From Myxococcales bacterium (GTDB lineage: Bacteria > Myxococcota_A > Polyangia > Fen-1088), in the NCBI GenBank assembly GCA_003158735.1, contig PMLB01000194.1, forward strand, positions 47,054 through 87,669: a DNA stretch of 40,616 nt. The letters run 5' to 3'. This document shows, one piece after another, positions 1 through 9,864 of this stretch; position 1 is the stretch's first letter; each line of letters begins with the position of its first letter. The translations under genes and the position numbers were made by a program. The notes below the pieces were generated by a model. That model was not told the DNA's origin, ran no database searches, and worked only from the letters and a program-made list of their open reading frames with translations.

Positions 1-77
1 GAAATTCAATCAGTAGTGCTAGACGGGCCGGCGTGAGCCGCTTCCAGTGTTGGGCCAACTCGACAAGGTGACGTTCG

Positions 78-96
78 TCATTGGTGCAACCAATGA
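78..96 (-). terminator. Small perfect hairpin downstream of the first substrate-binding protein gene
   Basis: An 8-bp perfect inverted repeat (tcattggt / accaatga) with a 3-nt loop lies about 40 nt past the stop of the minus-strand gene at 135. There is no clear T-run on either side, so a canonical rho-independent terminator is not established. The remaining bases 1-134 hold no ORF that I would call. Confidence 0.25.
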
Positions 97-134
97 AACC
101 CGCGTCCGTCACGCACGTTGCTAGCCTGTTCCAG

Positions 135-1400
135 TTATGGGACCGGAGGAGTATCCACGAAAACCTGGAACAACGCGGCCTTGTCTCCATTTTGGGCAAA
201 GGCAAGCATGGCGGTATCCCAAACGTCTTTGCTCACCGTCAGCATGCTGTAGCTCGCGTTCTTGAAGTCCGCGTAGGTCACCTGCGCTTCTGAGTCGAGC
301 CTGCTTAGGGGAACATCCATACGAATGGGCGTAGATCCTTTGTAGCTGTTGAAGGCAACTTGGGCGTCAATGCTGCCTATTGTCTGGAAGAAGTCATAGG
401 TGCCGTTAGGGTGTTTTGCGCCGACAGGGAGGGAGAAGGTGTCCACCCCATACCAGAACAGGTCGGACGCGCCTGGCATCCCGCTGACGCCAAAGTCCAT
501 GCCTGGCGTCCAACCAAGCGTTTGAAAGTACCCCTTCGCCCAATCGCCGTGAAGGAACATGGCTGCCTTTCCAGACTGCATGGCCGCCGCTGCATCATCC
601 CAGCCGAAATTCGTCGAGTCAGACGCTCCAGTGGAGTCTACATAGTTCGCAACCACCGTGCCGAACAGGTCAATGGCGGCTTTCAGAGCGACATCGTCGC
701 GCGGTCCCCCTGTCATGTAGTCGTAGAATGCGGCCGTCCCCATGGAGGCCATCGCAAGATCGTTGAAGAGAATTCGCATAACCCAGCCCTGGTACGCGAT
801 CGCCACGGGCGGGATGCCAGCCGCTTTCAACGCCTGGCAAACCGCCAAGAACTCCGCAAGTGTCGTCGGCGGGGCAAGACCTTGGCTGGCAAACACGTTC
901 TTGTTGTAGAAGAAGGCGTTCTCTCGGTGGATGTTGTTGGGCATTGACTGGACATGGCCACCCACGCTGACGTCCTTGAGGACCTGTGGGAAGATGACGC
1001 TGGTTAGGTTTTGGGTGGCCAGAAATGCATCCAGGGGCTGAAGGGCCCCAGGATTGGCCGTGAGAAATGCCCCAAGGGTGGCGGCAGTGTCCTGGAACAG
1101 ATCGGGAGGATTCCCGCCTGCGAGCCGCTGTTGGAGCGTGGCGCGACTGTCGGCCCCGCTCGTGAGCGCCGCATTGTAGATGATGTCCCCCAGGTGCGTC
1201 TCTTCGTCGAGTGACACAAGTGCCTGAAGCGCCTGGGCCTCACCCGGTGCCGTCCACCAAGAGAACATTTCGATCACCGTCGTACCTGAGCCGCTATCCT
1301 GGCTGTTCGGCCCTGCTTGACTGCCATTAGAACCACAAGCAATGGCTCCGGAAAACAGTGCCAACGACAGCATCGTCGCGTGAGTAGATCGGCGTGACAT
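135..1400 (-). CDS. Extracellular solute-binding lipoprotein, family 1 (sugar ABC type)
   Basis: This 421-residue protein starts with a short basic n-region and a hydrophobic stretch that ends in the lipobox-like AIAC, so it is predicted to be a lipoprotein. The mature part has the order and spacing of family 1 solute-binding proteins (MalE/UgpB type): an early strand with MFSWWTAPGE, then GGNPPDLFQDTAA, then NNIHRENAFFYNKNVF, and a later FLHGDWAKGYF segment. Such proteins deliver sugars or oligosaccharides to an ABC permease. The ATG at 1400 is preceded by AAAGGA at good spacing, which supports the start. No permease or ATPase gene lies in the window; sequence beyond the left edge could hold them. 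It is divergent from the TonB receptor gene across about 235 bp that must hold both promoters. The substrate cannot be read from sequence. Confidence 0.85.
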   Translation of the reverse strand: MSRRSTHATMLSLALFSGAIACGSNGSQAGPNSQDSGSGTTVIEMFSWWTAPGEAQALQALVSLDEETHLGDIIYNAALTSGADSRATLQQRLAGGNPPDLFQDTAATLGAFLTANPGALQPLDAFLATQNLTSVIFPQVLKDVSVGGHVQSMPNNIHRENAFFYNKNVFASQGLAPPTTLAEFLAVCQALKAAGIPPVAIAYQGWVMRILFNDLAMASMGTAAFYDYMTGGPRDDVALKAAIDLFGTVVANYVDSTGASDSTNFGWDDAAAAMQSGKAAMFLHGDWAKGYFQTLGWTPGMDFGVSGMPGASDLFWYGVDTFSLPVGAKHPNGTYDFFQTIGSIDAQVAFNSYKGSTPIRMDVPLSRLDSEAQVTYADFKNASYSMLTVSKDVWDTAMLAFAQNGDKAALFQVFVDTPPVP

Positions 1401-1635
1401 ATGATCCTTTCGTTGATTCCCGCCCTCGTCTTCTGAAGGTCGCCCAATTCATGCCGCGCAGCTGGGCGCGGACGATGGCTTCCGCCCCTAGTACTCGGTT
1501 CTCCCCTGCAGTAGCTTGAGCGGTCTTGCTTGCCCCCTTGTCCTGCGCAGACCGCCGCCGGTGAAACCCAGCGTCCTTGGTGGGTGGCAGCCCGCTAAAG
1601 TCTGCCCCTATCCTGACGATGGACGACACGGGAAC

Positions 1636-4041
1636 ATGGCACAACCACGGCGGCAGTCGACCGCGACCCAGAAGACTGCTCGCGGCCGGCGGCTTGTCGT
1701 GGCGGTGGGAGGGCGGAACTTCCGGCGCCGTCAGGCCCCACTGTGGCGGCCGGCAGTGACCGTTGCCGCGCTCCTGGTGTCGCTTGCCGCGGAGAGGAAC
1801 GCACTCCACGCAGCCGAATCGCCACCACGGCCTGCGGGGGACGCGGCCCCGGATGCAGGGATCCCCGCGATCTTTCCGGACGCGGAAGCTCCGGCCGCGC
1901 TCGACACGGCTGCGATCGCAGTCGAACCCGAGAGCAGCGAACCAACCAACCCGCTCGACCCCTTTGCGGGCGAAACCTGGCGGGATATGTCCGAGTTGGA
2001 TCTGGAAACGCTCATGCAGACGACCATCGTCACTGCGACCAAATCAGAGGTCAAGGAGGACGAGGCGCCCGCCATCGCGACGGTCATCAGCCGGGACGAG
2101 ATCCTGCGTTGGGGCTACCGCTCGGTTCAAGAAGCCCTCACGCACGTCGCTGGCATATACATGATCGATGACCAGAGCATTCCCAATATCGGCGTCCGTG
2201 GGGTTTCCGGAGGCCTTCGCTCTGAAAGTGGCCTGGTCAAGGTCATGATAGACGGTCACTCCGTCGCATTTCGTTCCACCGGCGGTAACTGGCTTGGACC
2301 TGAGTTGATCCCTCTGTCGGCGGTGCAACAGATCGAGGTGATCCGGGGACCGGCCTCCGCTCTCTACGGCGCAGATGCCTTCTTGGGAGTCATCAATGTC
2401 GTCACCCGCCACCCCGAAAAGATGAACGGCGGTGAGATCGGCGTCAACGGCAACTACGCGGGGAGCGCCCTCGCCTCGGGGCAGGACGCCAGCCTGGGCA
2501 CCGAGATCGGCAAGTTTAAGCTGCTCGCCGCCTACCGGATGCACACGGAAGACCATTCCGGGCTGCAGCTCTCGCCTCTGTCGCCCGCTCCCAAGCTGGC
2601 CAGCACCGCGTCTCCAGATTTGAGGGCCCGCGACCTCACCCAGGGGTCGAACGTGGTCTTCCTGAAGGCATCAGGGCAGGCCACGCCGACGGCCCGGATC
2701 TCCCTGCTCGGTTCCTACTCGCAACTCGACCGTGGGGCGGAGTTTGCCGACTGGGCGCAACTCACCCATGGCCTTGATGCCAATGGCCACGCCAGCGGAA
2801 CGAACATCTCCCTCCGCCAAGGGATGATCGATGCCCGGGCTGAACTCGCCCTGTCGCCGAATCTCGACCTGACCGTCGACGGGCTCCTCTTCGCCGGTGG
2901 TCCCACCTCGCGCGATCGCATCGAGGTCGGCAGCGACATCTACTACGTCAAGCGCGACTTCGGCTACCGGGGCATGGATCTCGGGGCCGAGGTGAGCTGG
3001 CGTCCGCATCGGACTGTGGCGGTCCTGTTCGGGACGGGCTACATCCTCGATTCCGAACAGCTCACTGTGGCGAATGACATCCTCAAGACCACGATCCCCC
3101 CGATTCCTGCCGGTGGCATCAGCACGTCCCGCTCCGGGGCTCTCGACCACGTCAATTTCACCAATCCGGCGGCGCACGCGCAGGTGATCTGGTCCCCCGA
3201 GAAGTCGAGACTCAGTGTCACGGCAGGCGCGCGCTACGACCACCACAACATCTACGGGGATCGCCTGAGCGCTCGCCTGGCCGGCGTGCTCAACCTTTCC
3301 AAACGGCTGCACGTCAAGCTCCTGTATGGCAATGCCTTCAAGGCCCCTGCGCCCCAGCTCCTGTACGGGTTCCCGCTCACCTCGGGCGACATCATGGGCA
3401 ACCCGCAACTGAAACCGAGCGCCGTTCACACGATTGAGGCCCAGATCTCGTACCGCTACGGCAAGTACTTCTTCTTGAGCACCGGGCTGGCCGGCAACTA
3501 CCTTCTGGATCAGGCCGAGTTCACCCAGCAGGGCGACAACCAGGTGGCGCACAACCTCGCCCGGACGCTATCGCTGTCCTGGGAGACCGTGCTGCAAATC
3601 AACTATCGGAAGCTGGTGGCCGCGTATGTCAACACGGCCTTCAATCACACAATTCGGCACACTGATGATCGGGACTACGTTGCGGCTCTGACGAACTATG
3701 GCAATCTGGCGTACCCAACGTTCATCGCCAACGCTGGGATCAGTGCCAGGCTGGCGCAGCTCCCCCTGCGGCTTGGCGTCGAAGGTTCCTTGGTATCGGC
3801 GCGCCGGGCGAGCTCCTCCGACATTCTGGAACACGGGGCACTCTATGAATATAGGCCCTATGTCGTCGTCGGCGGCAACCTGCAGACAGTCGGGCTCCGG
3901 TTGTTGCCCAATCGGGCGACCGTGATCCGCCTGATCGTTCGCAATCTGTTTGGCACGCAGATTTTCGATCCGGGCTTCGCCGGCGTGGACTACCCGCAGC
4001 TCGGCCGTACCGTGGTGCTCGACCTCATCCAAGAATGGTAG
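1636..4041 (+). CDS. TonB-dependent outer-membrane receptor
   Basis: The 801-residue protein is a TonB-dependent receptor. The ORF track begins at a TTG at 1516, but the ATG at 1636 places a basic n-region (RGRR, FRRRQ) and a hydrophobic core ending ALHA/AES at a sensible distance, so I prefer it. After an acidic linker comes IVTATKSE, the usual entry to a plug domain (about residues 130-255), with GVRGVSGG, IDGHSV and IEVIRGPASALYGADAF. The rest reads as a 22-stranded barrel, ending in aromatic LIQEW as expected for outer-membrane insertion. It would import a ligand using TonB energy; the ligand is not evident. The next gene starts 4 bp after its stop, so the two are probably co-transcribed and may share a ligand. 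Confidence 0.9.
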   Translation: MAQPRRQSTATQKTARGRRLVVAVGGRNFRRRQAPLWRPAVTVAALLVSLAAERNALHAAESPPRPAGDAAPDAGIPAIFPDAEAPAALDTAAIAVEPESSEPTNPLDPFAGETWRDMSELDLETLMQTTIVTATKSEVKEDEAPAIATVISRDEILRWGYRSVQEALTHVAGIYMIDDQSIPNIGVRGVSGGLRSESGLVKVMIDGHSVAFRSTGGNWLGPELIPLSAVQQIEVIRGPASALYGADAFLGVINVVTRHPEKMNGGEIGVNGNYAGSALASGQDASLGTEIGKFKLLAAYRMHTEDHSGLQLSPLSPAPKLASTASPDLRARDLTQGSNVVFLKASGQATPTARISLLGSYSQLDRGAEFADWAQLTHGLDANGHASGTNISLRQGMIDARAELALSPNLDLTVDGLLFAGGPTSRDRIEVGSDIYYVKRDFGYRGMDLGAEVSWRPHRTVAVLFGTGYILDSEQLTVANDILKTTIPPIPAGGISTSRSGALDHVNFTNPAAHAQVIWSPEKSRLSVTAGARYDHHNIYGDRLSARLAGVLNLSKRLHVKLLYGNAFKAPAPQLLYGFPLTSGDIMGNPQLKPSAVHTIEAQISYRYGKYFFLSTGLAGNYLLDQAEFTQQGDNQVAHNLARTLSLSWETVLQINYRKLVAAYVNTAFNHTIRHTDDRDYVAALTNYGNLAYPTFIANAGISARLAQLPLRLGVEGSLVSARRASSSDILEHGALYEYRPYVVVGGNLQTVGLRLLPNRATVIRLIVRNLFGTQIFDPGFAGVDYPQLGRTVVLDLIQEW

Positions 4042-4045
4042 ATCT

Positions 4046-5335
4046 ATGCAGCTGGACACCACAAACGAGACGCAAATCACTCGGGCGCGACGGGCTGGTT
4101 CGCTCAGCTCACCCATTGCCCACAGCCGGGCCAGGATCCTCGTGACCATCGGGTGTCTGTGCGGATCGCCAGCGTGCGGAGGCAAACCAACGGGCGACAC
4201 CCTAAACGTGGGACTGCTGCTTCCCTTCACGGGTGGGGATGCGGCGATGGGTAACAACCTGGAAGAGGCCGCTATGATGGTGGCCGACAACGTAAACGCG
4301 AACGGCGGACTGACGGGGAGGCCCCTGCGGCTCATCGTCGGGGACACGCATTCGGACGGCCCCCGAGCCCTCGAATCCCTGACCCGAATCCTGAACCAAG
4401 GTGTGGTCGCCGTCGTGGGGCCCGCGAGCACAGTTGCGGCGCTCGCGATCCTCCCAGTCCTCAAGGAACAGAGGATCGTCCTGGTTTCACCCTATGGCAC
4501 CGACTCGATCGACAACTCCATCGCCGACGCGGACTACCCCTGGTTTCGTCTGGAGCCGACGCCCATCGCGTTCGGGCAGGCTCTTGCCAAGCGCATGATT
4601 GCTGATGGGGCGACCGCCGCGACGATTCTCTACACCAGCGACGAGTACAACTCGAGTTTTGCGGACGCAACGGCCGATATGCTGAGGCAACTCGGCGGCA
4701 CGGTGTCGGCCGCGATCCCACTCCCGGTGGGATACAGTGACTACTCCGCGTCGCTGGTACAAATCTCGCCGTCGATCCTCAGGGTAGTCGTGCTCGCTGC
4801 CGATCCGATCTCCGGTGCACGGATCGCGAATGATTTGTCCGTCGTCAATCCAACGCAAGCGCGGCAATGGTATTTCCCACCCTCTCTAAAGACCGGGGAG
4901 TTCGTGAGCAACGCGCTTCCCGAGAAGATCGAGGGCGGCATTGGCGTCGCTCCCGACATCTTCGCTGCGACCGACAGGTTCAACGGCGACTTCGCGACGG
5001 CCTGGAACGGTGACGTTCCTTCCGACGGCGCCTACTATTACTACGATGCGCTCACGTTGATGGCGCTCGCCGTCGAGCAAGCTTGGGTCGCAACCGGCGC
5101 GCAGACTCCTGCATTCGAGGTGTTGCGCGACGACCTCCGCGCGGTGGCTCAGACTCGTGGCGTCGTCACCCAGTGGGATCAGACAGCGATGGCGCTGGGT
5201 TTCGTCCGCGCTGGCATGACCACCTACTACAGCGGCCTATCGGGCCCCATCCTTCTCGAGAACACGGGCGAACGGGAACTGGGTATGGCGGCTTTCTGGA
5301 AAGTCCTCGACGGAAAGATCGTTACCGCGAACTGA
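4046..5335 (+). CDS. Periplasmic binding protein type 1, branched-chain amino-acid (LivJ-like) family
   Basis: About 429 residues. The ATG at 4046, 4 bp after the TonB receptor stop, is preferred over the 3950 ORF start because the extra N-terminus only reads antisensibly through the receptor gene. A long basic n-region leads to a hydrophobic stretch and SPAC/GG, a plausible lipobox. The mature sequence is a Peripla_BP_6-type fold: VGLLLPFTGGDAAMGNN, then AADNVNANGGLTGRPLRL-like residues, VVAVVGPASTVAALA, and LVSPYGTDSIDN. Members bind amino acids, amides, urea or aromatic compounds, or act as sensors. No LivH/M/G/F partners are near. Tight spacing behind a TonB receptor suggests periplasmic capture of the receptor's substrate or a sensory role; this is inference. 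Confidence 0.85.
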   Translation: MQLDTTNETQITRARRAGSLSSPIAHSRARILVTIGCLCGSPACGGKPTGDTLNVGLLLPFTGGDAAMGNNLEEAAMMVADNVNANGGLTGRPLRLIVGDTHSDGPRALESLTRILNQGVVAVVGPASTVAALAILPVLKEQRIVLVSPYGTDSIDNSIADADYPWFRLEPTPIAFGQALAKRMIADGATAATILYTSDEYNSSFADATADMLRQLGGTVSAAIPLPVGYSDYSASLVQISPSILRVVVLAADPISGARIANDLSVVNPTQARQWYFPPSLKTGEFVSNALPEKIEGGIGVAPDIFAATDRFNGDFATAWNGDVPSDGAYYYYDALTLMALAVEQAWVATGAQTPAFEVLRDDLRAVAQTRGVVTQWDQTAMALGFVRAGMTTYYSGLSGPILLENTGERELGMAAFWKVLDGKIVTAN

Positions 5336-5592
5336 AACGGCGTCCAGAAATCGGGTTGGACCGCCGTGAGGAGATGTGCCTCACCACCCTGCAGCGAGTC
5401 CAAGCACGTCACCGCCGGGCGCACCACGCGATTAGGGCAGTGGTGCACCCGTCACCGCCCGTGCCCGCAAGCACCAGGGATGGCGCGACCCAGATTGCAG
5501 CACGCATCTGGCGAGCCCCTACCGCCAACCTTCCCGGTCGAACCTTTGGTGGATCCGGCCACCATCGGCAGGGTCGCCGACGTCCCGATGAG

Positions 5593-6633
5593 CTACTCCA
5601 ATGCCTTGTCGATGTGCTTCAGGGCGTCGGGTTGAAGGCCGAAGTTGGCCCGCACCAGGTTGACGTCCACCACCGTCTTCACCGAGAGGGGCAGCTCGAC
5701 GGGATGTCTTTCAACCTGCCAGTCGTTCTCCGATAGGTCGAATATGAGATTCGCTGCCTGCAATCCGAGGGCTTCGTAGTCAGGCACGACAGCCAAGGTC
5801 CCGAGGGGCGAACTAGGCTCTACGAAATTGGACACGCCCACAATGAGCGGAAGTCTTGCATCAGCCGTCTCTGCGCGCCACGCTTCGTCAACGAACTCCT
5901 CGTCCCGCACCAGGGCGTTGTCGTTGAGCATCCAGATGGCGTCAACTTTCTTGCCCTTGGCAAGGTCGTGAAGCGCGCCGCGCAATCCTGCGGCGGTTGC
6001 GTCGTTGGCTACAGAGGCGGGAACAAGCTCGACGTGTTCCTTGGCTGCTAGCGCTTTCTGCCGCTCTATGAACTTTCGGAATGCGGGGCGATAGATGACC
6101 CCCACGCGGTTGATCGGGGTGGTGATTACAGAGCGTAGGTGCACGAACGCAGTGATGCCGGGAACCTCGTAGGCTATGCCCGTGGCCCGCCGGATCTGGG
6201 GCTGCACTTCTTCTACAAAAGAGGCCATCAGCAGCACCGCAGGGAGAGTTGCCGTGGTCGGACTGGCCATCTGGAGCTGGCGATAGAGGCTGATGGTTGC
6301 GTTGTTCATCAACACCAGGCATACCGGTTTCGCGGTTTGGATGGCTGCGGCCAGATCGGCGGCTTTGGTTTCCGGTCCGACTGCGAAGGTGTTGACGTTG
6401 AAGTTATTCTGCACCTCTGATACCAGGCTCCTCCGCACTTCCAGGAAGTTGGGTGAGGTGGGAATGGCGATGAGGAGCGTGGGAGCGCCCGCTCGCGCTG
6501 GCGGATCCACGATGGCCACAGGCCCCTGGCCGGGCGCGCCGGTTTCGCTGCCGGTCGTCGCGCAGTCGGCGAGGCCCAAGAGCATGATGGGCAATACAGC
6601 CACCAGCCAGTTCATGTTCTTGTCGCCGGTCAT
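5593..6633 (-). CDS. ABC_sub_bind (TrpX-like) substrate-binding lipoprotein
   Basis: The protein belongs to the ABC_sub_bind family (PF04392 type). Diagnostic-looking segments are VCLVLMNNATISLYRQL, GIAYEVPG, RVGVIYRPAFRKFIERQK, VDAIWMLNDNALV and LAVVPDYEALGLQAANL. The ORF track start (6885) would overlap the upstream glycosyltransferase gene by 146 bp, so I choose the ATG at 6633 (MTGDKN). An alternative ATG at 6615 starts right at the hydrophobic core. The core ends LGLADC/ATTG, a lipobox with an unusual Asp at -1. Family members bind tryptophan, tyrosine or related compounds in some bacteria, but many are orphans. It is convergent with the preceding binding-protein gene over a 257-bp gap and lies downstream of the glycosyltransferase gene on the same strand. 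Start is uncertain; family is fairly sure. Confidence 0.8.
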   Translation of the reverse strand: MTGDKNMNWLVAVLPIMLLGLADCATTGSETGAPGQGPVAIVDPPARAGAPTLLIAIPTSPNFLEVRRSLVSEVQNNFNVNTFAVGPETKAADLAAAIQTAKPVCLVLMNNATISLYRQLQMASPTTATLPAVLLMASFVEEVQPQIRRATGIAYEVPGITAFVHLRSVITTPINRVGVIYRPAFRKFIERQKALAAKEHVELVPASVANDATAAGLRGALHDLAKGKKVDAIWMLNDNALVRDEEFVDEAWRAETADARLPLIVGVSNFVEPSSPLGTLAVVPDYEALGLQAANLIFDLSENDWQVERHPVELPLSVKTVVDVNLVRANFGLQPDALKHIDKALE

Positions 6634-6739
6634 GGGACTCGATCGGCTACGGAGTCTGGTCATAGGTCGGCAGGGGCGAGCCCCAGCAGGTTCGGACTTG
6701 TTCCGGAATCCGAAGGTTCGGAGGGTTGAGGGAGGAACT

Positions 6740-8398
6740 TTAGCGACTCGGGGACGCGACCAGCTTGTAGATCGTATAGCGCTCGTCGCCCGTGACATGG
6801 TCGGCAAAGCGCGCGACGACCTCGGTGCTAGCCCTCCACGCCCGCAGCTCCTCGGGCGACCACGAGAAGGTTCGGCCGAAGCCATAGTTAAGCGACCGGG
6901 CGCTGCCAGAATCGCCGAATGGATCGCTCCCTTTTAGGTGACCGAGCGCGATGAGAACCTCGCGCTTCTGCTCGGCGTGGACTCGCAATGCCTCACGCAG
7001 AAGTTCCCCGAGACTGAGGTGCAGTTTCGATCGGCGAGTGAACCTCACGATGTCGCCGAAGCGCTGCTCGCGAACGATGTAGATGGGGTTTTGCGCGTAG
7101 TAGGGCATCGATTCGATATAGAAGTCGGGTTCGGCGATAAGGATCGCGCCTTGGTGCTCCGCGTGTGCAGCTAGATAGGCGCCAAAGTCCCGGCTTGCGC
7201 TCATGTCGTAGACGATATCCATTGCAAGCTTGTAGATCCCGCTCGCAAGGGAAATCACCAGCAAGATCGGCAGACAGCCATAGAAGCCAACACGCGCAAG
7301 CACCATGGTAACGCGTGCTTGGGGCGGCGCAGGTCCAGCATCGACGGCCATCCAGGTGAGGGTGAGCAAGAAGACAATGAACAAGCCCTGGTGTCGGTAG
7401 CCGCCCGGATACACTACGGCGAACAGCACGCTCAGCGCGAAGATGGCTGCCCACGCCACCGCGAACAGCGCCGGTCGCCGCAACAGCCCGAATGTGGATC
7501 CGATGAAGACCAGATTGATGAGCACCGCGACGAGACCAGGCAGGCGCGGAGCCACCGAGCCGAATTGTTGCGCGGGATCAAGCAACGCCGACCCGATGGC
7601 ATAAAGCACGTTCCAAGCGTTGTAGCGCGTGGGTTCTGACGAGACGATCTGATCCGAGGGCAATACGGTGAGGACAGCCACGACGGCACCTGCAGCCAGA
7701 AGCGCGGTCGCGAGGTAGAGCCCGCCGGCCGTGCGGCTTGCGAAAGCTGTCCGCCGGTTGCCAAATTCGTCCCAAAGCCAGAAGGCCATGAGCAACCCGG
7801 CAAGGAGAAGCGAGTGGATGTTGGTGTTGGCGAGACAGGCAAGTACCACGCCCATCCACACCGACCGTCGCCGGTGCTGACGGTAGAGCCAGGCAAAGGT
7901 GAACAGCAAGAGCATGGAGATCCCGTAGTTCCTGGCAACGACCGAGCATTCATAGAGCGGCATGCGCCCGAAGACGAATAGAGCCTTGAGCCAAAGGGGG
8001 AGCGGCGAGCGGAAGATCAAGACAGCGACTGCGGCCATCGCGACGGCCAAGCTGAGGATCGGCAGAACCAACTTTGACGACGTGACGACGTAGCCGGCAT
8101 GGAGCAGGAGATACCAAAGCGCCGGGTGCCCTTCGTCCTTGAGCAACGCGAACAGATCGGGCAGCGACTTCGCGCCTCGTACCAGGCTGAGAGCCCGAAC
8201 CTCGTCGCGCCAGAACTCGTGGCGGAGCGTGCCCAAAACCACGACCGCACACCAAAGCAAGAACAGCAGCCAGCGCAGCCGCTTCTCGCGCAGCGCCCGG
8301 GCATCGACCGCGGAGGCTAGCTCGGTACTTGCTACGACCGCTGGCAACTTCGCCTCTCGATCTGGCGCTAGCGGCCCGAATTGAGAGTGGTTTCGCAT
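6740..8398 (-). CDS. Polytopic membrane glycosyltransferase, GT-C/ArnT-like
   Basis: The 552-residue protein has a charged cytoplasmic N-terminus, about ten to twelve hydrophobic segments, and a soluble C-terminal region of about 160 residues. The first periplasmic loop carries FWRDEVRALSL followed by EGHPALWYLLLHAGY. This matches the acidic catalytic loop and the HPPLYY-like motif of GT-C enzymes, which transfer sugars from polyprenyl-phosphate donors. It would act in the inner membrane, facing the periplasm. The ATG at 8398 has AGAGG about 6 nt upstream. It stands alone upstream of the substrate-binding gene, so donor and acceptor are unknown. Family-level assignment is good; it is not close enough to name a gene. 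Confidence 0.7.
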   Translation of the reverse strand: MRNHSQFGPLAPDREAKLPAVVASTELASAVDARALREKRLRWLLFLLWCAVVVLGTLRHEFWRDEVRALSLVRGAKSLPDLFALLKDEGHPALWYLLLHAGYVVTSSKLVLPILSLAVAMAAVAVLIFRSPLPLWLKALFVFGRMPLYECSVVARNYGISMLLLFTFAWLYRQHRRRSVWMGVVLACLANTNIHSLLLAGLLMAFWLWDEFGNRRTAFASRTAGGLYLATALLAAGAVVAVLTVLPSDQIVSSEPTRYNAWNVLYAIGSALLDPAQQFGSVAPRLPGLVAVLINLVFIGSTFGLLRRPALFAVAWAAIFALSVLFAVVYPGGYRHQGLFIVFLLTLTWMAVDAGPAPPQARVTMVLARVGFYGCLPILLVISLASGIYKLAMDIVYDMSASRDFGAYLAAHAEHQGAILIAEPDFYIESMPYYAQNPIYIVREQRFGDIVRFTRRSKLHLSLGELLREALRVHAEQKREVLIALGHLKGSDPFGDSGSARSLNYGFGRTFSWSPEELRAWRASTEVVARFADHVTGDERYTIYKLVASPSR

Positions 8399-8681
8399 AT
8401 GCCTCTGACTGTACGTATCACGAAGTCGGGCGCTTGGACAAACGGACGTCTTGCCCGCGTTTCATAGTAGGCCAGCGTGCGCTGCATTCGCTCGTTGATC
8501 GCGCACGCGATCATCGCGATGACAAATTGGAGCGTCTCCGGGAGCATCGGGCATCACCATGCCGGTTCGCGCATGCCGTTTTCAGGCTGCGTATCTCCGC
8601 GAATTCGTGCCAGCATTTCGGCGACGACTTTCCGGACACCAAGGGTGGCCAGGGCTCGCGGAAGCCGGCAAACTACCGGTC

Positions 8682-9812
8682 ATGCGGTACTGCTCGTTCC
8701 CCAAGATCCCCGGCCTCCCCATCTCGGCGCTGGGGTTCGGATGCATGCGTCTGCCCACCGTCAGCGGTGATCCGGCGCGCATCGACGAAGAAGCGGCTGC
8801 GCGCCTCGTGCACCGGGCTATCGACGCGGGCGTGAACTACTTCGACACAGCGTGGCCCTATCATGGCCAGCAGAGCGAACCTTTCCTGGGACGCGCGGTT
8901 GCGGGACGGCGCCACCAGGTGCAGTTGGCAACCAAGCTGCCGGTGTGGGGGGTCGAAAAGGAGAGCGACTGGGAGCGTTTCATCGACCAGCAGCTGGTCC
9001 GGCTGGGAACCGACCGAATCGATTTCTACATGCTGCACGGCTTGGCGGCCGAGTCCTGGGACAAGGTCAAGAATTTGCGCGGCCTGGCTGCCCTGGAACG
9101 CGCCAAGGCTGACGGCCGCATCGGGCACATCGGCTTTTCGTTTCATGGCTCACCTGACGACTTCCGCGCCATCATCGACGCGTTCGACTGGGAATTCTGC
9201 CTCATCCAGCTCAACTACCTGGACCAGCAGTACCAGGCTGGCCTGCAAGGCCTGCGCTACGCCGAAAGCCGCAGGGTGGGCGTGGTGGTCATGGAGGCCC
9301 TGCGCGGCGGGGCCTTGGCCAGGGTGCCGCCCGCGGTGGAGAGCATCTGGGCGCGCTCGCCGCGGCCCTGGTCGCCGGCAGAATGGGCTTTGCGCTGGGT
9401 GTGGAATCTACCGGGCGTGGTGAGCGTCATCTCGGGGATGAACGCCGCCAGCCAACTCGAAGAGAACCTGCGCGTGGCGAGCCATCCCATAGCGCTCAAC
9501 TCCGACGACCGCGCGTTGGCCGACGAGGTGGCGCGCTTCTTCCACGCGCGCATGCCCGTGGCCTGCACCACCTGTGGCTACTGTCTGCCTTGCCCGGCCG
9601 GGGTTTTCATCCCCGAAGTGCTGTCCACCTACAACACGGCCTCGATGTTCGACAATCAGGCTGGACCACGCTTTACCTACGATGCCTTCCTGGTCAAAGC
9701 CGGCGCCGGCGCCGACCAATGCACCGAATGCGCCGATTGCGAGCCCAAGTGCCCACAGAACATCCCTATCATCGAGATGCTGGCCAAAGCCCACGCCCAC
9801 CTCACTGGGTAG
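8682..9812 (+). CDS. Aldo/keto reductase with C-terminal two-cluster 4Fe-4S domain
   Basis: The ATG at 8682 (MRYCSFPKIPGLPIS) gives 376 residues, the usual length for this Fe-S subfamily; the longer ORF from 8559 adds an unconvincing leader. The TIM-barrel part shows the aldo/keto reductase tetrad: Asp and Tyr in YFDTAWPYHG, Lys in LATKLPVWG and His in FYMLHGLA. The NAD(P) end is near VISGMNAASQLEENL. The C-terminal 70 residues carry CTTCGYCLPCP and, about 50 residues on, CTECADCEPKCP, two four-cysteine ferredoxin-like motifs. Such proteins are usually annotated as oxidoreductases of unknown substrate. It is followed on the same strand by a methyltransferase gene 52 bp downstream. Confidence 0.9.
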   Translation: MRYCSFPKIPGLPISALGFGCMRLPTVSGDPARIDEEAAARLVHRAIDAGVNYFDTAWPYHGQQSEPFLGRAVAGRRHQVQLATKLPVWGVEKESDWERFIDQQLVRLGTDRIDFYMLHGLAAESWDKVKNLRGLAALERAKADGRIGHIGFSFHGSPDDFRAIIDAFDWEFCLIQLNYLDQQYQAGLQGLRYAESRRVGVVVMEALRGGALARVPPAVESIWARSPRPWSPAEWALRWVWNLPGVVSVISGMNAASQLEENLRVASHPIALNSDDRALADEVARFFHARMPVACTTCGYCLPCPAGVFIPEVLSTYNTASMFDNQAGPRFTYDAFLVKAGAGADQCTECADCEPKCPQNIPIIEMLAKAHAHLTG

Positions 9813-9864
9813 TGTGGGATGTTCGGAGAAAGTCTACCCGCCACGATGATTTGTTGAGGTCCCC

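Noticed and set aside
2671-3552. 293-residue minus-strand ORF
   Set aside because: Antisense shadow of the TonB receptor barrel; the plus-strand frame has the conserved plug and the C-terminal barrel signal.
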